Part shown: positions 43,685 through 54,650 of the stretch, in pieces
How the letters are laid out: each line of letters begins with the position of its first letter
Numbering within the stretch: the first letter of the stretch is position 1
Source of the DNA: Terramyces sp. JEL0728
Lineage: Eukaryota; Chytridiomycota; Chytridiomycetes; Rhizophydiales; Terramycetaceae
Reading direction: 5' to 3'
Length of the DNA stretch: 64,000 bases
NCBI GenBank assembly: GCA_027603945.1
Contig: JADIIU010000011.1
Span: forward strand, 1-64,000
The notes under the pieces: generated by a model
What the model saw: the letters and a program-made list of their open reading frames with translations, nothing else
Told to the model about the DNA's origin: nothing
Databases searched by the model: none
Program-made: the position numbers and the translations under genes

Positions 43685-45019
43685 ATGACAGACATAACGC
43701 AAGAAAAGGTTCTTTCGCTGATTGTGAGGTTTTTGATTATTGATTCAGCCAACTGAAAGAGTATGGATTTTACACGGCTGCAAAAACAGTTGCTGATGCC
43801 ATTGGAATCTCTCCTGAACCAAGCAACAAATTAGCAGAAATCTGTGCATTAAACAAGTTCAACATACAGGAAGAACAGGAACCAATTAACGATGAAGTGG
43901 AAGTTGCAACAGACGAGTTTGATTTCAATAACCCTTCTGGTATTTTTTGTTAATAAAAGTTTCATACCAGCCAAACTACAGCGCAATTTTCCTCACAATG
44001 CACAAGGAGCCAGTCAGAGCTTGCGGTAATATGATTTAATTGCCAGCCTTCAGTCAGGACGGAGCGTACGTAGCCACAGGATCGCATGGTACAGATTTAT
44101 TTATCCAGACACCTCTTTAAAAGTTCTAGACGCACATTTAATTTCAAAGAAAACACGAGGAGACGCTGATGAAAAGAAGGTATTGAAAACACTGTACGAC
44201 CATACTGGCCCAGTGAACGAAGTGGTTTTCCACCCAAATGGAGCAGTGCTGGCTTCGTGTGCAGGCAAGTATTGATAACTGTAGATGATTTCAAAATCAA
44301 ATTCTTTGATCTACAAAAACAAAACACAAAGAGAGGATTCAGATACCTGTCAGATGCATATCCAGTGCGTTCTATTTCGTTCCATCCCTCAGGCGAATTT
44401 ATAATATCGGGAACTGACCACCATGCGGTTAGATTATTTGATATTCAAACAATGAAGGTATTTATTTCATCCAATGCTTCAGACCATCATCAGGGGGCCA
44501 TTACCAAAGTAAGGTATGCTTCCAATGGACAAACCTTTGCGAGCTCCTCCATTGATGGTTCAATCAAAATATACGATACAGTTACAGGAAGATGCGTAAA
44601 TACTATATCCAAAGCACATGATGGCGCCTCAGTTATTGGAATTGAATTTACAAAGTCAAATTCGTATTTATTGTCAACTGGATTAGACGGAAAGGGCAAA
44701 CTTTGGGATATGGGAAGTGGAAAGGTCGTTTCTTCGTATGTAGGAGCGGCTCAAAAGGTATCTGTCGTTTTGACGTAGTTTGACTCTGCACCAATGACTT
44801 TTTCGTATAACGAAGAATACATCATCGGATCCGACTCTTCAAACCATACCATTTGTGTTTGGAACTCTAGGAATGGTAATTGAATATAATATAGGCGAAT
44901 TGTGCAAGAGAATCCGAAATGTCCATGATAACTATATACATACAATTGCAGCTAGTCCGACCGATCCTGGGTTCTTTACAGCAGGTGAAGATTGTAAGGG
45001 CCGATACTGGAGTCTTTGA
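43685..45019 (+). CDS. CSTF1: CstF-50 (CSTF1), 3'-end cleavage stimulation factor
   Basis: 397 aa from eight exons; introns at 43729-43748, 43940-43959, 44026-44046, 44089-44108, 44265-44284, 44758-44778 and 44876-44894 (20, 20, 21, 20, 20, 21 and 19 nt). An N-terminal dimerisation helix (L-I-V-S-Q-L-K-E-Y-G-F-Y) is followed by WD40 repeats. They include T-L-Y-D-H-T-G-P-V-N-E-V-V-F-H-P, R-S-I-S-F-H-P-S-G-E-F-I and K-A-H-D-G-A-S-V-I-G. The fifth intron begins GC instead of GT. CstF recognises the GU-rich downstream element during polyadenylation. It is divergent from APN2 with 38 bp between start codons. Confidence 0.94.
44265..44284 (+). other. 20-nt GC-AG intron of CSTF1
   Basis: GCAAGTATTGATAACTGTAG. 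Removing it yields C-A-D-D-F-K-I-K, matching the WD40 repeat of the family, and keeps the frame. It is the only GC donor among about 90 introns resolved here. Confidence 0.85.
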
Positions 45020-45087
45020 TTGCAATAAAATTATAATCCTATGTTGGGGCCATTCATACTTTTCTAGTCCGAAATTGTGATCTTGAA

Positions 45088-46096
45088 ATGCTAGGTTCGC
45101 AAATGTCTCAAAAGAAAAATAAATCCCAGACGTTACAAGATAAAAGGCAGCTTAGAGCAGATTACAGAGAACTCACTAATGCAACAGACGGTATAGGAAT
45201 GCTAATGAAGGCGAGCGACAGGCATTAATAAACGGAGATACTGAAAAGTTGATTGAAAAGCTTCGAGAAGGAAACCATCTATTTAATAATGGTAATTGTC
45301 AGTAATACAGTGAAAACCACTCAGGAAGCAGTACTCGATTCGACGTTTTTATTGAAAACAGTTGAAATTGCAGCATCGAAAGCACAAAAACTCAAGATTG
45401 GCGGTTCTGGCTTTGATTTGAACGATTTTGTTGATAAAGCCAAGAGGAAGATTGGCAGTGACTGGATGGGATTGTAATATCAACATAATTTAGAACCCGA
45501 TACACAAAAAAAGCATGTTTGCTCCCTCCTACTGCAGGATTCATGTTTGGAGCTCTGGAAATAGAGCCTAAAGTCGCAGGGCCTAGAAAAGCAGCTGTTA
45601 GATTGCAAAAAGACAAGTCCAATCTCGTTAAACCTGAACAAGTATCTAGTCCTAACCCCAGCTGAAAGAAAGTGATGTACAAAGGCAATCTAATGAAACT
45701 TCGGCGAACGTCCAAGCGATTCACGAGTGCCTTGAGCAGCTGGAAGAAACTGAGGAGGAAATTAGTTTCTTTAAATTCTTCATCAACCCAGAATCATTTT
45801 CTCAGTCTGTAGAAAACCTGTTTTACATTTCATTTTTAGTCAGAGATGGCAGAGTTAATGTCCAGGAGCACTCAGAACACGGATTGTCTATTGAAAGTTG
45901 CGAACCTCCCACTCACGAACAGCAACACGACCCTGACTATGCAAAACTACAAAACATTTTACATTTAGATCACCAAACGTGGAGGGTAAAAGATGATTAA
46001 AGTTAGGATTTGATTGAGCATTATCAAATTCAAGATTGCACTATACCTAACCGCGAGCCTGTTGCCGATGCTGGTGTTTCAAAGTGGTATACCTGA
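45088..46096 (+). CDS. NSE4: Nse4, kleisin of the SMC5/6 complex
   Basis: 302 aa from six exons; introns at 45191-45210, 45292-45310, 45474-45493, 45642-45661 and 45986-46006 (20, 19, 20, 20 and 21 nt). The N-terminal part is L-R-A-D-Y-R-E-L, then L-R-E-G-N-H-L-F-N-N-V-K-T-T-Q-E-A-V-L-D-S. The C-terminal winged helix has F-F-I-N-P-E-S-F-S-Q-S-V-E-N-L-F-Y-I-S-F-L-V-R-D-G. These are the Nse4 anchors that bridge Smc5 and Smc6 heads for DNA repair. No long single open frame exists; the gene is visible only after splicing. Confidence 0.9.
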
Positions 46097-46130
46097 TTCA
46101 TGTTATTTAGTTGATTCAATATAATTTAGT

Positions 46131-46178
46131 AGGTATGCCTTGTGAATGAGTTTAAGGTATGTTTTGTGAATGAGATTA
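46131..46178. repeat. 24-bp imperfect tandem duplication
   Basis: AGGTATG(CC/TT)TTGTGAATGAG(T/A)TTA at 46131-46154 and 46155-46178, with three mismatches. It lies just downstream of NSE4. Confidence 0.6.
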
Positions 46179-46179
46179 T

Positions 46180-46686
46180 TTAGTCCCATTTCAAAACATA
46201 GCGAAAGTCTTTGGTAGAGTCCAAAGATCCTTCAAGCAAGCCTTTCATGGTTTCATTGATTTGAGAGAATGGCACGATATACTGCTGGAGCACCTTTAGA
46301 TTCAATTACGTATGCTTTAGTTTCAGTTCTTGCGTTTTGCACCATGCTTTTCCAGAGAAAATTCACAAATGATCAGGCGAAGCCAAATTTCAAAGAAAAA
46401 AGCAATATTGTCCGGCATTTGCAAGTCGTGATGAACCGGCTTTTGCGTGACGTATTGTAGATGGAATTACGTTTTCTCGACATGTTCTCCGAACACACTT
46501 GGTTCTGGTACAAGTATGTTTTGGAATTGAGTTGATTTTTAGTTTGCGTTGCGATAAAGCTCTACGTATATCCGTTCTCTCACATATTGCTAATTTGCAA
46601 TCAAAGCTACAAGACCAACCGCATGATTTTACCGGACTATTAAAATCTGTTCGAGATACAATCTTCCGACACCAAGCGGATAATTA
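46180..46686. pseudogene. Fragmented coding-like sequence, unresolved
   Basis: Plus strand: an ATG at 46269 opens 63 codons with one membrane-like segment, and a second open frame ends at 46686 with a soluble helical stretch (S-H-I-A-N-L-Q-S-K-L). No local-type intron joins them. Minus strand: a frame ending in TAA at 46180 reads I-V-P-F-S-Q-I-N-E-T-M-K-G-L-L-E-G, like the C-terminus of a zinc-type alcohol dehydrogenase, but no upstream dehydrogenase motif follows. One or both could be decayed genes. The gap to the next gene (46687-46989) shows nothing else. Confidence 0.3.
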
Positions 46687-46989
46687 ATGTTTTTAAAACT
46701 GAAATTTCGCGAAACCATACAAGTGGTAATGATGTTTGTTGGATTTCAAATTTCAAGTGTACGGTCAGCAACAAATTTAGTTTCGTCTAGTCGTTGTTTG
46801 CCGACTAAAGTGAATACTAATAATTATAAGATATTTACTATTCCCCAAGAGCTGTCTATTCAACCCAAGGATATCTGGTAAATTGGAAAAAGCCGAGTTT
46901 TCCCTGAAAATATTCGCATGATATTTTCGAACAGTCCATATATTACCCATTTCTGAAATATTGCGGATGACGTCGCGAAATTTTGGAAA

Positions 46990-47987
46990 ATGTCGACTAT
47001 TGAATTCCTAGAAAGCGCTACACTAGTTCCAACCGTCGTCTTTTCGCTGTATTCATGCAACAACTATATCAACCCGCACTACCGCAACAAACTCATTTAT
47101 ATGGTCATGATGGCACTGCTGTTCGTTCTAGCTCTATTTGGCACATATCGGATATTTCGAATTGGCCAGAGTATTAGCAATTTGGATTACGTTATTTACA
47201 AATTATCAATAGACGTCGGGCTGCTTGCGATTGCTGCTATCAATATACAAACGTTGCGGATCTTTTCTGTGTTGAATTCCACAATAACCAGATACAAGAT
47301 TATGCAGGATTTGTTCCTAGGGTTGATTATAGGGATATTGCTTGTCAGATTTTTGTTTTCCGTCCTAGCAATAACCCAAATTTATCATTTTAAATATGGC
47401 AGTGTGTTAACAAATGTATACCTGGGACTCATTATGTCCGAAGACCATATTCAAGGAATTGTCATCGCACTCTTGATTTATAATCGCCTACATCGCAAAA
47501 CTGTAGGTATTAATGCAAAATCAAAGTTGCTCACGTCGATTGCGTATTGCTTTGCACTAATTTTGTTTGACTGGCTCAGTTTCCTTCTAATTAAATTCCT
47601 AAATCGTAAGTTATGTCTAACCAAGCCGTTTGGGTGAAAGGCGATAACGACATTTGCTTCAATGTGATTTTCATTCATTGCATTTTCTTGACACTGGTTT
47701 TCCGGCATTTTAAAAATCTGGCGATTGTGAAAATTAGAGCAAAAGTACGAGCTTTACAAAGCGAAAACTTTGGAAATCAAGTAATGTATGATAAAGAAAT
47801 GGCAGATCTGAAAAAAGTTGTCAAGAAAAAAATGCAAGGAGTATTAAAAAGCGTGTCTAGTGTTGCAAGCGATTCCAAGCTGTCAAGCAGTGAATTTAGC
47901 ACAAAGGCTTCTGATAGCGGGTACAGCACTGCGAGTCCTGATAGGCGCGGCCCAAAGATAGCAAAGCGAGTATCGTTTGCTCAGTAG
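46990..47987 (+). CDS. Seven-helix membrane protein with PP1-docking-like tail, copy A
   Basis: 325 aa; one 20-nt intron at 47606-47625 just before the last helix. Seven hydrophobic segments follow a short N-terminus, spread over about 240 residues. Features shared by the three copies: T-Y-R-I-F at the end of helix 2, S-E-D-H-I-Q-G before helix 5, L-I-Y-N-R-L-H-R-K after it, D-W-L-S in helix 6 and a short F-N-x(5)-H-C-I-F motif in helix 7. The cytosolic tail is basic and Ser-rich and ends K-R-V-S-F-A-Q, which fits the RVxF docking motif of protein phosphatase 1. I recognise no known receptor family. A sensory receptor role is inference from topology and tandem arrangement. Confidence 0.75.
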
Positions 47988-48172
47988 AGCCGCAATAAAC
48001 AGTTGAGAATGAAATTCAAATTTAGGCATTATCAACATCTTTATCAGCCTATCTGTTGATTTCCATATACCATTTTCAGTCACAGTTACCTCTTGTCTGG
48101 TGACATCATTAATATATCTACCGTCTTTACAATTGAAATCTGCTTTTTATAGATTGTAACGCGTCCTGGGAA

Positions 48173-49173
48173 ATGGCATTTAATTTAAAATTAGGCACAA
48201 TCAGCCTCATTCCAACATTTCTAGTCTCTGTATACCTGATAAACAAGTTTCTTCATTCCAAATATAGAAGCAAACTGCATTACAATTTAATGACTTGCCA
48301 GCTGCTTGTCAATGTGGTTTTTATATGTTTCCGAATATTACAGTACGGAAAAGATATTGCAGTGGCCGATTCGATTGTTTATAGCATCGCGATTGCTGTC
48401 GCTTTGATGTTTATCGCAGCTTCAAACTATCACACTTTGGTGTTGTTTTCTGTATTGGACTGGTACCTCACCAGATTCAAATATGTTTTGGCCACGCTCC
48501 TTGTGCTGGTTGGCACTCTATGTTCAATCAGCATTGTTTTGAACATCTTGGCAGAACGTTCGAGTCTTTATATACCGGAAAGCGTTTTGATTGGAAAGGT
48601 GTTTACCGTTTTCGTTCTTGCAGAAGATAATTTGCAACGGCTATACCTCAGCTTTTTAATTTACAATTCATTGCATCGTAAAAGCAAAGTAAAAGAAGCA
48701 AGGATAAAGCTAATTTATCTTTTGATGACTTGCGTGGCAGTTACAATCTCTGACTGGAGTTGCTACTTTGTCGCGGATTATTTGCATAGTATCTAGAAGC
48801 TAACTTAGCAAGTGGAAATAAGGACAGCAACGATATTTATTTCAACTTTATCGCAATCCATGCTATTTGGATGGCAGGAGTATTCCACCAATTCAAAAAT
48901 CTTACCACATTTAATATCAAATTACGAAAAAAAGCATTGGAAAAGCACAAATGTGAAAATCAAGTGAAATTAGGCAATGAAAATACAAACATTCCCTTGA
49001 ACGAGCATCTACAAAACATTGTTGAACTGCAGACGGTTATAGTTAAACCTAACGTTGCTGCAGTCAAGGAAAAGTATAAACCGCAAAAAAGTGGTAATAG
49101 CACATTGAATAATTCAAATGCACTATCGGCAATTATAGAAAAGAAAGCAAAGAATGTTTCTTTCACTCTTTAA
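48173..49173 (+). CDS. Seven-helix membrane protein with PP1-docking-like tail, copy B
   Basis: 326 aa; one 20-nt intron at 48789-48808 in the same position and phase as in copies A and C. Family features: L-G-T-I-S-L-I-P-T at the N-terminus, A-E-D-N-L-Q-R, L-I-Y-N-S-L-H-R-K, D-W-S-C and F-N-F-I-A-I-H. The tail is less Ser-rich than in copy A and ends K-N-V-S-F-T-L, still an RVxF-like motif. Sequence divergence from A and C is large in the loops and lower at the listed motifs. Confidence 0.75.
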
Positions 49174-49218
49174 TAATATTTGTGTTTCTGCAGCTGGTAC
49201 CGAAATAGTACGAGAATT

Positions 49219-49493
49219 TTAGAAATGACTAAACTTTACGATTTCAACTTTTTTTTGGAAAGTTTCTCTTCCATTGATTCTTGGTTCTGCAGATATATTT
49301 GCATCCTTGAGCAAACTAATAGTAAACCGGAATGGAGTATCTAGCATTCAATTATTGATTCTTATTGATGTGCAAGTCAACTTTCTTCAATGAGGGAATA
49401 AAGCTGGGCAATTATTCTAAATGACTGTTGGCTATTTGATACTTGTCCAGCTTGTAGGTCTGCCCTCCCTAAAAATCCTTCCTTGTCCAACAT
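49219..49493 (-). CDS. Possible small gene or relic
   Basis: In the 400-bp gap between copies B and C the minus strand has a coding-like frame from an ATG at 49493 (M-L-D-K-E-G-F-L-G-R-A-D-L). It ends at a TGA near 49377. A second frame from about 49335 (T-P-F-R-F-T-I-S-L-L-K-D-A-N) ends in TAA at 49219. A 41-nt GT-AG segment could join them in phase, but it is twice the length of every other intron here. The product is unrecognised. It could be a remnant. Confidence 0.25.
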
Positions 49494-49572
49494 TTCATAG
49501 AGTTGGCCTGGAAATTTGCAATTTAAAATTTTGAGACGAGGATGACGTACACTTTGTCTGGATACCCTTGCA

Positions 49573-50524
49573 ATGAATTATCTTGGCACCATCTCGCTCA
49601 TTCCAACATTGGTTGCTTCACTTTTCTTGTGCAACAAATACTTGCAACGTGCATATCGAAGCCAATATTACTACAGAATAATGCTGTGCTTGTTATTTCT
49701 GATTGCACTTTTCACTACATATCGCATTTTGCAATTTAATGACAGAACCTCAGCCTTGGAGTTTATAGTTTACAGGATATCAATAGATCTGGTGCTGTTT
49801 GGAATAGCAGTGGTAAACTATCAGATATTGAGCTTATTTTCAATCTTGAGCACAGCTCTATCGAAATATCTACATTTAATTGGAATATTCGTTGGAATTA
49901 TATTCGTATTCTTTATTTTCAAGGAGATAGTATTTGTTCTGGATATCCTACAGCTGATACGCGTGGAAAACATCTTGCTGGACAAGATTTATCTTCATTT
50001 GGTTTTGGCGGAAGACCATTTTCAAGGAATCTACCTATGTATATTGATTTATCGCTCGCTGCACAATAAATGCAGAGGATGGGATGCCCAAAAGAAATTT
50101 TTTCAGTCCTTACTATCGTATATTGTGGTAGTGTTGGTCGACTGGACGAGTTTCTATGTTCAAGATCGATTTAATAGTAATGCCTGTTAATTTAGCTGAC
50201 AATTCTAAATATCTCAGCGACATTGCTTTTAATTTGACTGCCATTCACTGCCTATTCCTTGCAATCACATTTCACCATTTCAAGGGCTTGGCAATCATAA
50301 AGATAAAGCAAAGGATAAAGCAGTTGAACAGCGATTTAAATCTTCAGGTTGTAATCAGCCCAGAAATATCACCCGTCGTAGCGCGGAAAACTATCAGCAG
50401 CCATTCCAACATCCGTGCCATCATTAAAAGCACTACTTTCAGTGCAATGCATCCAGAAAAATCATCCTCCATCAATAGTCAAAAAGAAACCAAAAAGAAA
50501 CGAGTTAGGTTTGCATTGGAGTAA
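49573..50524 (+). CDS. Seven-helix membrane protein with PP1-docking-like tail, copy C
   Basis: 310 aa; one 19-nt intron at 50177-50195 in the same phase as in A and B. Starts N-Y-L-G-T-I-S-L-I-P-T. Shared motifs: T-Y-R-I-L-Q, A-E-D-H-F-Q-G, L-I-Y-R-S-L-H-N-K, D-W-T-S-F and F-N-L-T-A-I-H-C. The tail is short and basic and ends K-K-R-V-R-F-A-L-E, the third instance of an RVxF-type motif within the last nine residues. Confidence 0.75.
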
Positions 50525-50592
50525 AGTGGGTGAATAAATATGAGCTAGATTTGGAACCGGCGTATTATGGGGAATGCATTTCGCAATAAAAC

Positions 50593-51437
50593 ATGTCCTG
50601 GACAGAATATTTTATGTCCAGCATTACAATCTTGCCGCAATTTCAAAGCATAGAACATGAACCAAAGATTTTGTGTCTGAACCATCCACACGAATTCGAA
50701 GCCAAGTTTATCCTAGTGGATCAGCAATTGCTTCAATTACAAAACTTCAACAATGATTTATCCTCATTCATTGTCGGAAATGAAATAATTGAAAATGGGG
50801 ATTTGAATGTAGCTACGCCATATGACCCATTATACTTGTTGATTCCGGTACTATCGAAAACAAAGGTAATACGGTGTTTATAGCAGGATCGCTACTGCAC
50901 TCTGGAAGATATTCTGCATGAACAAGGGGATTTGGCAGGATTAACTGTCTTGCCGAATTTTGAAGAGAGATTAAAGGTTATATGCGATCGTATTTCATAA
51001 TTAATCCAAGGTCAGTTTGAAGTAGACCAGCACTTTTACAGATTGTCTAGCGAGAAGCTATCGAGTTGGTTAACAACAAAAATCGACAAATTAGTTTCGA
51101 ATATGCCAGAATTAGGAATACTAGGGGAATTCGTTAGTGCTGAAGCCAGTGAACTGGAAAAGAAAGACTTTGCGCACAAGATCCTTGCCGACAATCTCAC
51201 TGAAACTGTATCTGGTGAATTATATACTGCGCTTGGGTAATTTTTGCTAACCGCAGACTAGAGAAACTAAGAGAAATCCAGCATACGTACTACCAAGAAG
51301 TCATTAAAAAGAAAGCTGTTGATGAATTAGAAAAGCCTGTCAAGAAGCCAAAAACTGCAACAAAGAAACCTATAGCGAACACCTCTAGGATTTACAAAAT
51401 TGATTCCTTCTTTAAAAAGGTAGCCAAGCCAGCATGA
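50593..51437 (+). CDS. RNASEH2B: Ribonuclease H2 subunit B
   Basis: 260 aa; introns at 50866-50886, 50990-51010 and 51237-51256 (21, 21 and 20 nt). Family text: N-G-D-L-N-V-A-T-P-Y-D-P-L-Y-L-L-I-P, then D-R-Y-C-T-L-E-D-I-L and Y-R-L-S-S-E-K-L-S-S-W-L. The C-terminus K-I-D-S-F-F-K-K is a PIP box for PCNA, as in animal RNASEH2B. The complex removes ribonucleotides from DNA. The first intron has AG at 18 and 21 nt; both keep the frame and differ by one Gln. Confidence 0.9.
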
Positions 51438-51489
51438 GTGTTGCAGCACGTTTCTTGAATAAAAAAATCAAAATTTCAACCTTTTTGAA

Positions 51490-52621
51490 ATGACCCAAAA
51501 AACTCTTGAAGCAATCAAATATAAAAGAGGAGATTTGCAAGTATTGGATCAACTATTGCTGCCATTTGAAACAGCATACGAAGCTGTACCAAATACTGCT
51601 CAAGGGCACCACGTTATCAAAACAATGAAAGTAAGAGGAGCCCCTGCAATCGCAATCGTAGCTGCATTATCCTTGGCAGTAGAGTTGAATTCATTGTTAA
51701 CCGAATCTCCAGCAGCTTTGGATACCAATGCAAAAGTAGCAACCTTTGTAAACGAAAAACTGGAATATTTGAAAACTTCAAGACCAACCGCCGTCAACCT
51801 CTTTGAAGCTAGTGAAAGATTATCAAAGTTGGTAAAGGACAACTCGGACAAGTCTGGATCTGAGTTGGCTGCGATTATCATCCAAGAATCCGAAGAAATG
51901 TTGGTAAAGGATGTTCAAGACAACAAGAACATTGGCAAATTCGGATGTGACTTTATTCTTTCAAATGCAAACAGCGACACTGTTCAAGTTTTAACTCACT
52001 GCAACACTGGGTCTTTAGCAACTGCTGGATGGGGTACTGCACTAGGAATTGTTCGTGACCTGAATCTATCTGGAAAGCTTGATCACTGTTTCTGTACTGA
52101 AACTAGACCATACAACCAGGGATCAAGATTGACAGCGTACGAATTGGTATACGAAAACATTCCTTCCACCTTAGTCTGTGATTCTATGGCTTCCGCTTTA
52201 TTGAAACTCAAGAATGTCAAGGCAATTATTGTCGGAGCGGACAGGTTAACGGTTTTTAATAATTAGGGTTGCTGCAAATGGAGATACCGCCAACAAAATT
52301 GGAACTTATCAATTGGCAATTACTGCTGCTTACCACAAAGTCATGTTCATTGTTGCAGCACCACTAACTACAATTGATATGAAAACTGCGAATGGCGACG
52401 CTATTACCATCGAAGAGCGCGCTGGAGTTGAAGTTACCAGCACCAAGGGTAGAACTGCAACCGTCGAAGTTGCAGCCCCAGGCATTGGTGTATGGAACCC
52501 AGCCTTTGACGTTGTCCCTGCTTCTCTCATCACTGCAATCGTCACCAACAAAGGGGTTATCACTAAAAACAAAGGAGAAGACTACTTTAGGATCGATGAA
52601 TTCATTAAAACCAATCAATAA
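51490..52621 (+). CDS. MRI1: Methylthioribose-1-phosphate isomerase
   Basis: 369 aa; one 22-nt intron at 52245-52266. It converts MTR-1-P to MTRu-1-P in the methionine salvage pathway. Motifs: V-R-G-A-P-A-I-A, the catalytic Cys region [30 protein letters not shown] and the Asp-containing V-G-A-D-R-V-A-A-N-G-D. The intron interrupts that last motif, so splicing is essential. The stop is embedded in AATAAA. Confidence 0.96.
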
Positions 52622-52631
52622 ACCAAGCCAT

Positions 52632-53516
52632 TTACTTTTTGTGAATAACAGTCAAATCATCAACCGATGTGGGTAAAAATAGTACTTTGTTGCCAGTGTT
52701 TGCAGAAATACTAGTAAGCGTCTCCAAGAATCTGATTTGCATTGCCGCTGACGAATTCAAGATGTCTGCAGCTTCTCTAAACAATTTCGCTGCACCAACT
52801 TCAGCTTCAGCAGCAATAACTTTGCTCTCCCCAATCCGCTTTTGCGTAGCAGCAGCTAGAATTAACAAAACTTACAAGCAATATTCTGCAGGATTTCTCT
52901 TCCCAAAATAATATCTTTTAGCAAGATAGATTCGACCCTTACACCCCAACTTTCGGCTGTTACATCAATTATTTCTCTGATTTCTGCCGATACCGCGTCT
53001 CGATGTTCGATGGTCTCTTGAAGAGTTTTGCTTCCCAATACCATTCGAAGCGTAGTCAGCGTACGCTCAATCAGTGATTTCTCTATATCTGATACAAGAA
53101 AGGTGGCCGTGTATGGATCAAGGATATCCCAGTAAAGCACTGAATCGATTTCAATCGAAACGTTATCTTTTGTAAGCACCACCTGACGAGGACAATCTTG
53201 TACCCTCATACGGATATCAATCATTTGCAGGTTTTCGCAGAACGGATTGATCTTGTACAGTCCTGGGTCAAGGGCTTTAACAAATTTACCAAACTTTGTT
53301 ACAAGACCAACTGACCCTTGTTCGATTTCTTTAAATGGACTAGTTAATTAACTGTTACTTTGGGAAACAGCAGCAGAGCGGGATTGAACCAACTGTACCA
53401 AAGATGAACCCCATCCCAGTGAGCATTCCTTCGTAGCATCCACTTGATTTAGCAGTGTAGGGTTCTTCATGAGCATAGCTCGGTTGAACACGTCGCATCA
53501 TTGTTCGTTGTTCCAT
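52632..53516 (-). CDS. Stomatin-like SPFH protein, copy 1
   Basis: 281 aa; introns at 53340-53358 (19 nt) and 52856-52875 (20 nt). After a short N-terminus comes a hydrophobic hairpin-like stretch with a C-C-C cluster (S-I-P-L-C-C-C-F-P), a likely palmitoylation site. The band 7/SPFH domain follows: V-G-L-V-T-K-F-G-K-F, V-L-T-K-D-N-V-S-I, R-T-L-T-T-L-R-M-V-L-G and A-A-T-Q-K-R-I-G-E-S-K-V-I-A-A-E-A-E. Stomatins scaffold cholesterol-rich membrane domains and tune channels. It is tandem with copy 2 on the same strand. Confidence 0.92.
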
Positions 53517-53603
53517 CTCTGTTTCAGGATATATTCTTGAATCAATTTTGGTAAATGTTGTTTACGCGATTCTCATCAACTCAAGAAACATAAACGAATG
53601 AAT

Positions 53604-54650
53604 TTATTTTAGCTGGTCGTATATCATTGCCCCCTTGACACCTACAGCAGAATCATTTGGCGGCATGAAAATCACTTTAGTTCCCGGTGTTTTTGACATT
53701 GTCTGTAGAGTTTCCAAGAATCTTATTTGCATGGCAGCAGGCGAATTCAAGATATCCGATGCTTGACGCATGAGTTTAGCTGCATTGACTTCGGCTTGAG
53801 CCGCGATGATCTTGGAGTCACCAATTCGACGTTGAGAAGCCGCAGCTAATGTTAGTGTGGTTTACCTGACATGCTGGCTAACAATTCTGGCCCAAGGATC
53901 ACATCTTTGATCAGGATACTTTCGACTTTGACACCCCAGCTTTCAGCTACATTGTCAATCACGTCTCGGATTTCTTGAGCAATAGTGTCACGATGCTCAA
54001 TGGTATCTTGTAGTGTCCTGTTTCCAAGAACCATACGCAGTGTAGTTAATGTACGATCAATCAAAGCTTTCTGGACATCAATCACCAAATAAGCCGCGAT
54101 ATAAGGGTCTAGAATATCCCAATACAACACCGAGTCAATGTCAACTGAAACATTGTCTTTGGTCAGGATAGTTTGTCTGGGACAATCTTGCACTCTAAGT
54201 TAGCAAACCCAGACCTTTGACGCACATCAATCAGTTGCATCTTTTCACAAAATGGGTTCAATTGGTATAATCCAGGGTCGACGGAACGAATAAATTTCCC
54301 AAACTTTTTAATTAGACCAACACTTCCTTGCGGCACCGATTGGAATGGACTGGGATTAGCTATAATTACTTTGGGAAGCAGAATAGGCAGGGGACCGAAC
54401 CTAGACCGCCGCAGATACAGCCAAAGCAAGTAAGCATACCTTCGTAGCATCTATCTGATCCTGCATTGTATGGCACTTCAACTGCGTAACTTTGCTGAAT
54501 CCTTCTAAACGGAACTTGCTGCTGTTGGTTTGTACTCATGGGGGCCATTGGATATACCTGTTGAGATTGCGGTTGCGGTGGTGGATATTGGTACTGTCCA
54601 GGCTGGTTTTGCTGGCTAGACGATTGAGCTTGATTTTGTTGTTGACTCAT
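53604..54650 (-). CDS. Stomatin-like SPFH protein, copy 2
   Basis: 328 aa; introns at 54350-54369, 54195-54214 and 53846-53865 (20 nt each). It differs from copy 1 by a Pro/Gln-rich N-terminal extension of about 60 residues and by one extra intron, in the segment R-Q-R|V-Q-D-C; the other two intron positions are shared. The SPFH core is closely similar. Its second intron has an unusual donor, GTCTGG. The start is the ATG at 54650. The stop overlaps AATAAA. Confidence 0.92.
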
